A stretch of 64,000 bases of DNA from Nemertoderma westbladi. Taxonomy: Eukaryota > Xenacoelomorpha > Nemertodermatida > Nemertodermatidae. Every line of letters begins with the position of its first letter. The first letter of the stretch is position 1. The translations under genes were made by a program, and so were the position numbers. This document shows positions 12,601-25,085 of the stretch, piece after piece. The notes beneath the pieces are model-generated. The model was not told the origin of the DNA. It did no database searches and was given only the letters and a program-made list of their open reading frames with translations. Location: positions 35,991-99,990 of the forward strand of contig JAUCBJ010000530.1 in assembly GCA_032718475.1 (NCBI GenBank). Direction: 5' to 3'.

Positions 12601-15055
12601 ACCAGCAGTATTGGAACAGTCAGCATTAATGTGGCAGTTGTCTGTGTTTAATGTACATTCATCATCATCTATAAAATTATATTAAATTCATTTTTTAAGT
12701 AAATACAATTATAGTATAAAAACATAAAATGTATCCAGTTATTAACAAATTTGTCTCTAATTGTATATAAATTTATTACCTGCACATGTAGTGTCACCAT
12801 CTCCTGTATATCCAGTTTTGCAACTACAACTAAATCCACCATCAGTATTGGAACAGTCAGCATTAATGTGGCAGTTGTCTGTGATTAATGTACATTCATC
12901 ATCATCTATAAAATTATTTTAAATTTATTTTTTAAGTAAATATAATTATAGTATAAAAATATAAAATGTTTTTAGCTATTAACAAATTATATCTATAATT
13001 GTATTTAAATTTATTACCTGCACATGTAGTGACACCATCTCCTGTATATCCTGATTTGCAACTACAACTAAATCCACCAGCAGTATTGGAACAGTCAGCA
13101 TTAATGTGGCAGTTGTGTGTGTTTAATGTACATTCATCATCATCTATAAAATTATATTAAATTCATTTTTTAAGTAAATACAATTATAGTATAAAAACAT
13201 AAAAATGTATCCAGTTATTAACAAATTTGTCTCTAATTGTATATAAATTTAATACCTGCACATGTAATGACACCATCTCCTGTATATCCTGATTTGCAAC
13301 TACAACTAAATCCACCATCAGTATTGGAACAGTCAGCATTAATGTGGCAGTTGTCTGTGTTTAATGTACATTCATCATCATCTATAAAATTATATTAAAT
13401 TCATTTTTTAAGTAAATACAATTATAGTATAAAAACATAAAATGTATCCAGTTATTAACAAATTTGTCTCTAATTGTATATAAATTTATTACCTGGACAT
13501 GTAATGACACCATCTCCTGTATATCCAGTTTTGCAACTACAACTAAATCCACCAGCAGTATTGGAACAGTCAGCATTAATGTGGCAGTTGTCTGTGTTTA
13601 ATGTACATTCATCATCATCTATAAAATTATTTTAAATTCATTTTGTAGGTAAATATAATTTTAGTATAAAAACAGAAAATGTGTTTAGCTATTAACAAAT
13701 TCAGTCTAGATAGTTAGTTATATATGAATTTATTACCTAAACAAGTAGTGACACCATCTCCTGTATATCCAGATTTGCAACTACAACTAAATCCACCATC
13801 AGTATTGGAACAGTCAGCATTAATGTGGCAGTTGTCTGTGTTTAATGTACATTCATCATCATCTATAAAATTATATTAAATTCATTTTTTAAGTAAATAC
13901 AATTATAGTATAAAAACATAAAATGTATCCAGTTATTAACAAATTTGTCTCTAATTGTATATAAATTTATTACCTGCACATGTAATGACACCATCTCCTG
14001 TATATCCAGTTTTGCAACTACAACTAAATCCACCATCAGTATTGGAACAGTCAGCATTAATGTGGCAGTTGTCTGTGTTTAATGTACATTCATCATCATC
14101 TATAAAATTATTTTAAATTTATTTTTTAAGTAAATATAATTATAGTATAAACATATAAAATGTTTTTAGCTATTAACAAATTATATCTATAATTGTATAT
14201 AAATTTATTACCTAAACATGTAGTGACACCATCTCCTGTATATCCTGATTTGCAACTACAACTAAATCCACCAGCAGTATTGGAACAGTCAGCATTAATG
14301 TGGCAGTTGTGTGTGTTTAATGTACATTCATCATCATCTATAAAATTATATTAAATTCATTTTTTAAGTAAATACAATTATAGTATAATAACATAAAATG
14401 TATCCAGTTATTAACAAATTTGTCTCTAATTGTATATAAATTTATTACCTGCACATGTAATGACACCATCTCCTGTATATCCAGTTTTGCAACTACAACT
14501 AAATCCACCAGCAGTATTGGAACAGTCAGCATTAATGTGGCAGTTGTCTGTGTTTAATGTACATTCATCATCATCTATAAAATTATTTTAAATTCATTTT
14601 GTAGGTAAATATAATTTTAGTATAAAAACAGAAAATGTGTTTAGCTATTAACAAATTCAGTCTAGATAGTTAGTTATATATGAATTGATTACCTAAACAT
14701 GTAGTGACACCATCTCCTGTATATCCTGATTTGCAACTACAACTAAATCCACCAGCAGTATTGGAACAGTCAGCATTAATGTGGCAGTTGTCTGTGTTTA
14801 ATGTACATTCATCATCATCTATAAAATTATATTAAATTCATTTTTTAAGTAAATACAATTATAGTATAAAAACATAAAATGTATCCAGTTATTAACAAAT
14901 TTGTCTCTAATTGTATATAAATTTATTACCTGCACATGTAATGACACCATCTCCTGTATATCCAGTTTTGCAACTACAACTAAATCCACCAGCAGTATTG
15001 GAACAGTCAGCATTAATGTGGCAGTTGTCTGTGTTTAATGTACATTCATCATCAT
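9696..15055 (-). CDS. Main EGF exon array: 23 intact cbEGF exons
   Basis: In gene order, the plus-strand start coordinates of the 126-bp exons are 14930, 14693, 14449, 14212, 13974, 13737, 13493, 13256, 13018, 12780, 12543, 12306, 12069, 11832, 11595, 11358, 11121, 10884, 10647, 10409, 10171, 9933 and 9696; each ends 125 bp higher. Between 10884 and 12905 nine copies repeat with a period of exactly 237 bp (126 exon plus 111 intron). Coding differences are few: Asp or Ala in NT(D/A)GG, Thr/Ile/Val before the last Cys, CAG, CPG or CLG at the end, Asn to Tyr in the exon at 10171 and Asp to His in the exons at 11121, 13018 and 14212. Cysteines are invariant. Introns fall into three sequence classes of 111, 112 and 118 bp. 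The short open frames often called here are wrong-frame reads through exon plus intron. Confidence 0.93.
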
Positions 15056-15169
15056 CTATAAAATTTTATTAAATTCATTTTGTAGGTAAATATAATTATA
15101 GTATAAAAACAGAAATTGTGTTTAGCTATTAACACATTCTGTCTAGATAGTTATATTTGAATTTATTAC

Positions 15170-16792
15170 CTAAACATGTAGTGACACCATCTCCTGTATA
15201 TCCAGTTTTGCAACTACAACTAAATCCACCATCAGTATTGGAACAGTCAGCATTTATTTATTTATTTCGTACATATTAAATTGCATTACAACAACTAATA
15301 GTACAGCATACATAGTGGAAAAGCACAAGAATATGAATATGAGCCTAAACTACTATAGTACAATATTGAATATATATAATGCTAATTACGTAGTACAACT
15401 AAATATCAATATAACGATCGCCTAGTTCAACTAGTAAATAGTTACAAAGTGTTTACAATAATTACAAATTAGATCAAATCGATATACATTTACAATCGTT
15501 GTATCACATATGAAAAATTGAAAAATCCTATTTAAATTATAATTTCGGGATTATTTCTAAAGGTTACGAAGCACATATATAATTTAAAATATCATTAAGT
15601 TCCTCTGTGGAGAAACCTGGTACGAATAAATCGTCCTCCCCATGTTTACAATTGACCAATTCACGACAAAGATTAATATATGGTAAATTAGAATCATTTA
15701 CAAACCAAGAAATATTATTGCACATTTTCGCTGTCACACAATGAATAGCTAGATTACATTTATTGGCGATACGCTTAAGATTCGTACCACTAATCGACCT
15801 ACAGTCGTATAATGTAAGATTTGCAAGAAAACGAATACTAGGTTTTGCGCAATTAGAAATTGATGTGGCAAAATTAACAAAGCGGCTGCATAACATCGTC
15901 ATAGGATACGGAAAATCTGAAAGCCCCTCAACAAAAAATCTGTGTGTATTGTAAGGTAATTTCCAGGTTAAACGAAAGTTAATATTCCAACTAGTAATCA
16001 GCTTATGACAACTATCACTCCAATATCCCATAGAATACTACCGTAGAAACTTGTAGCAAAAATGTGCTGAATTTTACAGATACTGTGTGGATGAGCAAAG
16101 CTAAATTCACGTCTAATACAATTCAATTTACCTATGAATTTACCTCTTTTACTTAAAATATCTTTATAGAATTTGCCCTCAAAATCAAAAATGTTTCCCA
16201 AATGTGTCGCTTCTATAACCCATGGTAAAATAATGTTACGAATTCGAAAAGTAGCTACTGGGACATTCCAACTGAAATCAAAAGGGATGCACTTCGATTT
16301 ACTTTTAACCGCGTCACGGTTGGTACTAAACGACATATGAAATTCATCAGCAAACGTGACACATATATTTAACATCTGTTGCAACCCTTTAATTGACGGG
16401 CACACTAAGAAAATATTGTCAGCGTATACGAACACACCTACAAATCTGGATGCAATGTGACAACCAAGGGCACTGGCTCTAAGTTTAATAATTAGTTTGT
16501 TTATAATAACACAAAACAAAATCGGTGAAGCCCCCGAATCCTTGTCTGACACCATTGCCAATACTGAAAGTTCTCGAACATGTTGAACCCCACTTGACAA
16601 AACAATATTGACCATTATACATAAATAATAATGTACGCAAAAACAACGAAGAAAACCCTTTATTGAAAAGTTCTAGGAATAACGACTTCCATTCAATCAT
16701 ATCAAATGCCTTAGTTAAATCTAATAAGCATCCAAAAACAGGGGTGGAATTAATGTGGCAGTTGTCTCTGTTTAATGTACATTCATCATCAT
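15170..16792 (-). pseudogene. EGF exon 7, split by a LINE insertion
   Basis: The donor-side 85 bp lie at 15170-15254 and the acceptor-side 41 bp at 16752-16792. Together they make exactly one 126-bp module, with only the microhomology att at the break. The 1.5-kb insert separates acceptor from donor, so the exon cannot be used as it stands. Because all neighbouring introns are phase 1, skipping it would keep the frame. Confidence 0.85.
15255..16751 (-). mobile_element. Truncated LINE inserted in an EGF exon
   Basis: This 1.5-kb insert carries minus-strand RT remnants: NGVRQG near 16540, degenerate catalytic YADN (FVYADNIFLV) near 16425, then thumb and C-terminal sequence with a WKLPYNTHR motif near 15960 that is seen in LINE C-termini. 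At least two frame changes occur (16700-16485, 16615-15998, 16031-15564). The 3' end is a simple (aaat)n-type tail at 15255-15270. The 5' end is truncated within RT. Only att is repeated at the junctions. The clade is not resolved. Confidence 0.8.
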
Positions 16793-16908
16793 CTATAAAA
16801 TTATATTAAATTCATTTTGTTGGTAAATATAATTTTAGTATAAAAACAGAAATAATGTGTTTAGCTATTAACAAATTCTGTCAAGATAGTTATATATGAA
16901 TTTATTAC

Positions 16909-17034
16909 CTAAACATGTAGTGACACCATCTCCTGTATATCCAGTTTTGCAACTACAACTAAATCCACCATCAGTATTGGAACAGTCAGCATTAATGTGG
17001 CAATTGTCTGTGTTTAATGTACATTCATCATCAT
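16909..17034 (-). CDS. EGF exon 6 of the array
   Basis: This is an intact 126-bp cbEGF exon. It differs from the others in its acceptor: the intron ends TTTCAG where the other copies have TTATAG. The module ends in CLG rather than CAG, because the donor-side exon sequence is TTTAG. It is the first EGF exon after the 15.6-kb intron and directly precedes the exon broken by a LINE. Confidence 0.92.
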
Positions 17035-17118
17035 CTGAAATAATTATTTTAAATTTACTCATTAAGTAAATATAATTATATAACAACATAAAATATTTTC
17101 CGCTATTAACAAATTATA

Positions 17119-17934
17119 TGAATGAATTTCCGCACAGATTGTAGCATACATGCAACTACCAATAAACGGACTAAACCTGAATTACTGTAATGGTAACTTT
17201 TGCTATTTTGATTTTGATATTTATATTTTAATATAAGTTTTATTGTTTATTTATTGTTTATTGTTTAAGAACAATTCCCACACAAAGCATGCAGCACAGT
17301 GGTAATATACTGAAAAATATAATAATGTATGTATATTATGTAAATACCGGTAGTGTAATTATTGTACTACATATAATAATACATACTCTGTGTAGATGGT
17401 GACTGGACGAGCAAGCCCATTAGTCCTACTAGGATCGGCATGTTGCATTGCAGCTGCATTTTTAAGAATGCTGTGCCGGCTTGTCCACTAGTCCCGATCC
17501 CATTAGTCCACTCACCATTTACACTCAATAACAAAACATACAATTACTTAAAGGGTCTACAGTACTAACTTATTCTACACCATACCAAGAAGATTAAACA
17601 TTGTGCGAAAAATATTATTTACGTTATTTTGGTATGGTTTATAATATCGTACAGTATTGAGTAAATGAATATGTTCAAATATATTATTTTGCATGCAAAC
17701 ACTACTGTAAAAATCCTAAATACTACTAAAATGAATTGCCGTGCCGTATTAGTACATAATTCCAAACATACAAATCTACATATTCTATAGTACTAACTTA
17801 TTAAACACCAAAACAACCAGCTGATACATATCATGTGAAAAATATTACTTACAGTACGGTTTATAATATTGTACAGTATTGAGTATCCGGATATGTGCAT
17901 ATATAGTCTATTGCATGCAAGCACTACTGTAAAA
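17119..17934. other. Start of the 15.6-kb transposon-filled intron; no gene
   Basis: Class II EGF intron sequence runs to about 17118 (caaattatat) and then breaks. The following 800 bp are AT-rich with no supported ORF. A 63-bp relic of an RTE-like 3' end (ggatcggcatgttgcattgc, minus orientation) lies at 17424-17486, flanked by imperfectly inverted gatggtgactggac / gtccactcaccatt. The other side of this intron resumes only about 11 bp before the donor at 32640. Confidence 0.6.
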
Positions 17935-18436
17935 TTATGTATGGCCTTTACGAGATTCCGGTTGATGTCGACCCATTTAGCAGTAGAGACTGGGAGGTGG
18001 TCTCGTGTTCCTGCCGACTCCAGGATCTGTAAGTGTGGTCTGGTGCAAACCGAAGCCCACGTAATTTGCGAGTGCACCCTGCTTAGCGATTTGCGTCGGG
18101 CAAATAATTTATCCTGCATTATTTGCCGTGATAGTTTTTCATTTGGACATTTTAAGAATTGTGAACTAATTGAACTCGTTTGTTTTGCTGGCTTTGCACG
18201 ATATTATATAAGTATTTTGTTAATAGTTTAGTAATAATTTTATCCTAACTATAGGAATATAGTATTTATAAGAATTATCAGTTCTTATGAATATAGTATT
18301 TATAAGAATTATCAGTTCTTATATATCTCTACGGTATCATATAATAGTCAGTATTGTTAGTGTCATGTATGTTTGTATTTGTCAGTCGCTTGTGGTCTTC
18401 GAACTTATTTGTCAATAAACACATCTATCTATCTAA
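17935..18436 (+). pseudogene. LINE 3' end with C-terminal zinc-ribbon-like segment
   Basis: The plus-strand frame reads LMSTHLAVETGRWSRVP, then CKCGLVQTEAHVICEC, a CxC...H...C pattern typical of LINE C-termini after the RT. Translation stops near 18231; the 3' untranslated part follows and ends in aataaacac and a (atct)n tail at 18420-18436. A 32-bp block (from atatagtatttataag) is duplicated at about 18258-18320. Everything 5' of this fragment is missing. Confidence 0.65.
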
Positions 18437-18527
18437 AAATCCTAAATACTACCAATATTAATTGAACAGTTCGAAATGACAACATTATTGGAAAAGAAAG
18501 AAAGTAAGACTAATAAATCAATGAATA

Positions 18528-19860
18528 CTAATAGTACAGTCTATTGCCATTTAGAAGCGAGCCTTCCAAAGCACGCTTAAACACAGAAAGAGTTTGAGAT
18601 TGGCTCACAGAGGGTGGGATGGAATTCCATACTGTAGGGGCTTGGACTCTAATAGATTGTCGGGCTATTTCGAGTTGAGTACGAGGTATTACACAGATGT
18701 TGTTTGTGGCGCTATGTGTACGGTGGTTATGTGTAGTTGACGTGAGCGTTAGTAATGATGTGAGTATATCAGTAGGAAGTAGATTGTGTAAGTGCTTGTA
18801 ACATAGTAAGCTAACTTGTTTAATATAAATAGATCTTATGGTTAGGGGATTAAATTCGGTGTGTCCGCTATCAGTAACTATGTTTTTTGCTCTCGGTTGT
18901 AACTTATGTAGCATGTTAACAGAAGTGGTTCTCTCTGCTGTATTCCGTCTGCGTCTACGTCGTCTGCACCTGCGCGTGGTCGATAAAGTAATGGATGGGG
19001 AGTTGTTTGTTAGTGTTTTAAATGCCCAGACAACAGTGCAATAGTAAAAGTATGGGCTCACCAGTGAGTGATAAAGTGTAGCTAACACAGTGGGAGTTGC
19101 AAAATTTTAAATTTTATTTAATAAACCTATAGTTCTACTTACCTTACTGCGTATGGAATCCAGGTGAAACTTCCAGCTGAGATTCTCATGTATCATTACT
19201 CCCAGGAATTTAAGAACTTTTACTTGTTTAATTGGTAGGCCGCTAACCATTATAGTTTGCGAATGCTCGTTTTCATAGCGTTTGTTCGGCGTTTTAAAAA
19301 TTATGAAACTTGTTTTTTTTTATATTTTAATGATAAGCGATTACTCTGAAACCATAGTGAGTTTTTCCAATTCAATGTTTGCATTTGTAATTAGATCTTT
19401 GTGATTCTTATTGGACATTAATATGTTTGTGTCATCTGCGAATAAAATCTGGTGTGAAGTGGAAGACACATTTACCATGTCATTAATATAAATTATAAAC
19501 AATAAGGGACCCAGAAGGGAACCCTGAGGGACACCACATGTTATTTTACCACAAGATGAATTACTACTATTACCTATAACAACATACTGTTTTCTATCAG
19601 TGAGGTAGCTTTGTATCCACGCTATTGCCATATCACTGAATCCATAATGCCGTCATTTTTGTATTAAAATTCCATGGTTTACCGTATCGAAAGCTTTGGA
19701 TAAATCGATTGATATTCCAATTGAATATTCACCTCTATCCATTACTTCGGTTATATTTTCAATTAAATCTAGGAGAGCTAATTGGGTGGAACGTTTGGTT
19801 CGAAAGCCGTATTGATTGGAAAATAGGATAGCCTGTTCTCTAAGGTGTTTTAAAATTTGG
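18528..19860 (-). pseudogene. CR1/Jockey-like LINE relic
   Basis: Read on the minus strand from 19860: YGFRTKRSTQLALLDLIEN, motif A SIDLSKAFDTVNHG, an in-frame TGA near 19652, then WIQSYLTDRKQYVV, motif B GVPQGSLLGPLLFIIYINDM and catalytic FADD (ILFADDTNI). A frame break at about 19330-19340 separates this from a thumb segment (VLKFLGVMIHENLSW) and the C-terminal part (19088-18528: SLVSPYFYYCTVVWA; QSIRVQAPTVWNSIPPSV). Motifs and order are those of CR1/L2/Jockey elements. The 5' ORF and endonuclease are missing. Confidence 0.8.
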
Positions 19861-20039
19861 TAGTGAATAATTCAACAATTTAACAATTCAATTCAACATT
19901 TATATATGATGACGCGACGCCAGTCAGTCAGACGTGCCTACTACATGTCCAAGCTTTCAGCTGTGACTCTTGTTCGGCTCCGTTCATTGAGAAGTCTTTC
20001 AACGACCACTCGCTGACTTGTTGTTCCGGTTCGCAAAGC

Positions 20040-22400
20040 AGCTGCCCCCACTGTAAATAGAAAGTTACAACCACGAACTGCTTGGCTTGCGATATCTGTG
20101 GATCCTGTGTACACGGATCATGTTTAAGACTTTCAGGCAGTGGAATACAAATACTGGCGAAGTGCAAATATTGCAGAATAGTTTGCAACATTTGCGATGT
20201 GAAATGTACACTGTTTGACTGGTGCTGCAGCTGGAATTTCTTAATCGCAGGAATTACTTACCCGCCTAGATTCATCGTTAAATACTAATTTCTCCGATCT
20301 CAGCTTCAAAATCCACTGGGAGATTGACTCAGCTCTAGATGAATTTTCAGCACAGTCAGATGTCTGGAGGTAAGTAACTCCAAAATACCAATGAAGCAAG
20401 ACTTCCTTAACTCTGGGCGACGTTAGCAAGGAAGTTGCTGAGCAACAAAAACCATCAGTTAACATTGTTATAAAGGGCCTTGAACAATCAGAAAACCAGT
20501 CCAATTACTCGAGTAAGGTGAGCAATGAATACTTTCAAACTCGAAAATTCATTAGATATTTCTTTTCAGTAGAAAGGGAACTTCAGACAACAGTAAACCG
20601 TCAATGGTTATCGTTAAGTTAATCTCAGCCTCAGCTGATCGAAAAGAGATCAGATGACTGAGTTGAAGGAGGGGTTCTCTTTCTTGTCTGCAACTGTTTG
20701 AAAAATACACTGGTTATACTTCCAAGCAAATTCCAGCATAAGGATATCGCAGTTGACCTTCTGGGTGCCCCTGCTTGATTTATTTGTTCTTATCATCCAT
20801 CAACTGTAAGAAATGTTCCTGATTTTAGTTTGAATCTTTGTGAAATTCGCGGCCTACTTAGTGATGTAAACCAGCCATGCATCATTACTGGTAATTTAAA
20901 TTTGCCCTTCTTTGACTGGGACAATTTCTCTCACCATGACGATGTACTCTACTCTAGGTTCGCTACCCTAGCTTTTGAAGCAGACCTAATACAGGTCCAG
21001 CGGGAGCCCACCCGAGGTGCCTATATCTTGTATTTACCATGGATGATCAGCTTATTATGCGTGTTGCTGTGTCTGCTCCCTTATCTACCAGTGAGCACGC
21101 CACCGTTTCATTTGATATTTCAAGTAAGCTGCATTATGAACACACAGATTCATACAACCAAGACGGATACTTTGACTTTTCCAATGGTGATTATAATGGT
21201 TTTAAATCCGTTATGAAATATGTCAAATGGGATGAACTTTTCGCAAGATGTTCAACTGTAAATGACTATTTCCAGTCTTTCAGCAGCTTTATAAAAGGTG
21301 GTATTAGTTTGTTCATTCCTTTCGAGAAATTTGGACCTCTCAAAAAGAAAATGTATCCCAGCCATGTCACCATTTTACAGCATGCATAAAAATGCCTGTG
21401 GCGTAGACATCAGCGGATTGGCAGCACACAACAGAGTCGCATCGACATCACGAGCTGTACACCATGCAACCTGTGAAAGGGAAACCCGTGTTCTCAGGTC
21501 CTGAAATCCCAGTGCCATTTTTTGATACATAAACAAAAAACGTAATAACATGTTGGGCATCGGACCCTTAAAACACAATGGTGAAACTATAGTAGATGCA
21601 AAAACTAATGATTCTATTTATTCGTCTGTCTTTTCTGAAAACTTTTCAATTGATAATAATGTTCAGTTAAATTTATCTCATTTTAATTTTGATCCAGTGA
21701 ACATTTTAGTAGCTTTAACTAATCTCGCACCTTACATTCTTTCTAAACTAGCTTGTACCATTGTAGCCACTTGGTCTGTTATTTTCCATGTTTCTTTTGG
21801 GACCTACACATTGCCTTATTTTTGGCTTACAGCTCACATAATACCAATGTTCAAGAAAGGAGACCCTACTGACCCTTATAATTAGAGGCCAATATCGCTG
21901 ACCTGTATATCATGTAAGATAATGGAGATGATTATTAAGGACACTTTAATTTAAAGTCGCTGGTCATAAATGTCTTGTAATTTACACTGGTGCTACTAAT
22001 TCTTAATGCAATTATCATCTTAACAATACTGTGCTTAAATCAGACTCTTTCTCCAAGGATCTAGGCTTGACAATTTCGCCAGACCTTAAATTCAACTTGT
22101 ACTGCAAGGATCAGACTGCCAAAGCATACAAAGTAATAAAAATATAAATAACATAATTTATAGTAATAGGTCTGCTTTACTCAAAGCTAATAGATCTCAG
22201 GTGCGTCCCTTATTAGGATATTATACATACACCAGCTTGGTCACCATTTACCAAAGGTAATGTTAAATAAACACCGTCTACTACCAAAGGTAATGTTAAA
22301 CTCATTGAACGTGTCCAGTGTTACTTTAAAAGGCGTTTATTTTACCGTTGTAACACAGCAATTAATAGCTATTGTGAACGATTAACCAACTAAACTTGCA
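20040..22400 (+). pseudogene. Second CR1/Jockey-like LINE relic with endonuclease
   Basis: Plus-strand pieces in order: a cysteine/histidine cluster at about 20085-20200 (CLACDICGSCVHGSCLRLS) resembling the second half of a PHD finger; an APE-type endonuclease C-terminus at 20830-21130 (CIITGNLNLPFFDWDN; LIQVQREPTRGAYIL; STSEHATVSFDI); the linker; and the start of RT at 21820-21950 (IIPMFKKGDPTDPYN, stop, RPISLTCISCKIMEMIIKD). RT palm motifs are absent, so there is an internal deletion near 21950. The thumb/C-terminus (KDLGLTISPDLKFN; VRPLLGYYT) follows at 22030-22360. There are several frameshifts and stops. No intact ORF. Confidence 0.7.
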
Positions 22401-22613
22401 GCCACTTGAGGTTTGCAGAGGTAGATGCTGAATTCACTCCACAGACTTGACATCTTCAATAGGCACTAGGGCTTCATCCATTGGAGGTTGCCATGTAAAC
22501 TAGCTCCACCTACTTAACATAAATAAATCAGCTGATTCTTTGTTCATTTGACAGCAGTAGTACTACCGGTAGGCTTGATTTGATTACACAATTACTGAAT
22601 TAGGCCTACAACA

Positions 22614-25077
22614 CAGGGGCGCCTGAAGCATGGGGGCAGGGGTGTAAGCGGATTCAATTCCACTTCATTACCCACCAGAAAATGGGAACAGTGGCATTTT
22701 CCAATATAGTTGGGGATGCGAGATTGCCAATATTAATCACGCCTCATAACCAACATGGGGGGGGGGGGGGGGCGACATAAGCCCTAAAGCCACAGAGAGA
22801 GGCGAGAGGTCAAACCACCTCGGAGGGAATACAGCTAGTAGAGGCTAGCAGCGGGGGGAAACACTCACAGGTAGTGCCAAAGTAACAATTAGTATATTAG
22901 CCAATAGCGGGGAGGGAAGCACGTGATTAGAGATAGGAAAGCATCCACTGGGTACAGAGGGCCAAGTACAGTAAGAGGTGAAATCAATATCCGTGTGTGT
23001 TAATCATATATTATTCTGCACTACTGATTTACCGGTCAGTTCATTAGTTACTCAGTTGCAGACTGGTCATAGTTTATGACTGTCACCGCCACTAACATCA
23101 TATATTACTGTGTATTTTCTGCTGTTACCGATTTACCGTGATATCACTGATTTACCGATTGTGCTGTTATTGCTTGGAGTATAAACATTGAGAATCAGAA
23201 ACTCTATTGTTTTTCCCCGACGGCCTTCGGCCAAACCCAGTACAACTGCCCAGCAGAATGGTGACGCGTACAAATCTAACCCGGTCGGAATCTTAGGATC
23301 CCGCCACAATGTGGGGCAGCAATGTGCCCTTCCAGAATTAACTCACACAATGGAAACGGCACACACTATCTGACTATTAATTAATATATGTAAAATCATT
23401 GCAAAAATGTTAAGTTAGCAGCCAGACTAGATAGGATCCACTGGTGGCCAAAGGAAGTTTAACTTTAGCTAAATATAAGAATATATAAGGAATAAAACAC
23501 AGACGAAATTACAAAAAGGAAAAGAACTACCCCAGGAGGCGGTATGTCTGATTTTGTTATTCATTCGAAAACTCCCATAGAGGTTACAAATATGTGTGAG
23601 AAGAAGAGGCTCCTTGTTGAGTTTTATGAAGCAATTGAATCCACAAGTCAATCACTCAAGAAACGATTTGACCAAGAAGACCTCAAGACACCTGCGAAAT
23701 ATAGAACAGTGCTTGTTGGATGCTGAAGACAAGGAAGGAACTCTAGATGATGTCCAACAGTCCAAGAAAAACTCGCCCATTTCTCTAAGCTAATTAAAGT
23801 CGATATGTTGACTGAAGAGCTTCGAGAGTTACTTGTCCATATCAAAATTCACAACAAAGAGAACTCTATACCAATCAGAAGGGTAACTAAACTTAACACA
23901 CTATGTGAAATTCTAGCATCCAAAGAAAGTAGCAAGGAATTCATGCTCGCAATTCGCACGATTCGAATTCAAGTTATGTAAGTTAATTGCAGTATACAAT
24001 CCGGTATACAATCCTTGCATCTGCTACAGCAGAGCGCTGTTTCAGTGCCATGCGATGCACAAAATCATGGCTGCGATCCAAAATGTCAGCCAACAGCCTA
24101 AGCAATAGAATGTTTGCTGTACTTCACAAGGAATGCATTGACAACATCGTTTCTGAGTAAGTCGCTAGGGAATTTATTGTAAAAACTGATAGGCAGAAAA
24201 AATATTTCGGGAAATTTCAACTAAATTATCGTGAGTCCTTCAATTTTATAATTCCAATCTCATTTCAATTATGAATTTTACTTAATTTTTAACTTACTAA
24301 CTTACTAATTTTTATGAATATTACAATTTTTTTTTTAATGTATGTTTAATATTTTTAATGTGTATACAGTATATTTTGTATGTATTGACTTTTATGTATA
24401 TGCAATACAATGCAAACTTGTAATTAATAAATAAGCCTATTATTTAATACTTAATCCATTTGAATTTTTTGTCACTAAATTGTAATATTATTTATTATCT
24501 TATTATATAAAAGTTCATCTTAATTCATACAATTTTAAATTCAAATCTCTTTTGAATTATAACTGGCAAACATTATGCGACTTAAGCTGTCTTTGTTACA
24601 ATAATTAGGCCCTTGTGCAATGTTTCATACAAAATTTTTTTTAATGTACGAATATGTGTTAAAAGTCCTATATATATTATGTATGTATTGATTTTTATGT
24701 ACAAATATGAAACACAATGTAAACTTGAAATTAATAAGCACTATTTAATACACCACGTTTGCATTTTTTGTCACTTATTTATAATATTATTATATATACT
24801 GTAGTATTATAAAAAAAGTTCATCAAATTCATTCAATTTTAAATATCCTTTTAATTATATATTTGGTAAACATTCTGGTGCTTAGGCTGTAATGATTATC
24901 TTTAATTAGTGCAATTTTTAATTGTTTACAATGCAAACTTGTTAATTAATAAGTATTATTAAATAAATACATCTCATTTGAATTTTTTGTAACTTTTTTT
25001 ATAATATCATCGTATAATAAAAAGTGCCCTTTTTTAGCAGCTGCCCCTGTCGCACAAATTTGCTTCAGGCGCCCCTG
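22614..25077 (+). mobile_element. hAT transposon with intact ends, decayed interior
   Basis: Terminal inverted repeats of 17 bp, caggggcgcctgaagca at 22614-22630 and its exact complement at 25061-25077, are flanked by the perfect 8-bp duplication ctacaaca (22606-22613 and 25078-25085). TIR type and 8-bp duplication are diagnostic of hAT. Total length is 2464 bp. A run of about 16 G lies at 22757-22771. AT-rich non-coding sequence fills 24230-25040. Confidence 0.9.
23544..24163 (+). pseudogene. hAT transposase C-terminal remnant
   Basis: Broken plus-strand frames: 23544-23726 has LLVEFYEAIESTSQSLKKRF, as in the region before the hAT dimerisation domain; 23800-23985 has ELRELLVHIKIH and KESSKEFMLAIRTIRI; 24014-24163 has LASATAERCFSAMR then WLRSKMSANSLSNRMF and a stop, which matches the hAT C-terminal dimerisation motif (SxATAERxFSAM). 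The catalytic N-terminal part was not found in the element. The best match is the DUF4371/ZMYM-like hAT group. Confidence 0.75.
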
Positions 25078-25085
25078 CTACAACA

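Noticed and set aside
9822-15013. Many 64-codon minus-strand ORFs beginning MLTVPIL
   Set aside because: They are wrong-frame reads through EGF exon plus intron; the true exon frame gives the conserved six-cysteine module with proper splice sites.
24613-24804. Short AT-rich ORF inside the hAT element
   Set aside because: Low-complexity sequence in a decayed interior; no conserved motif.
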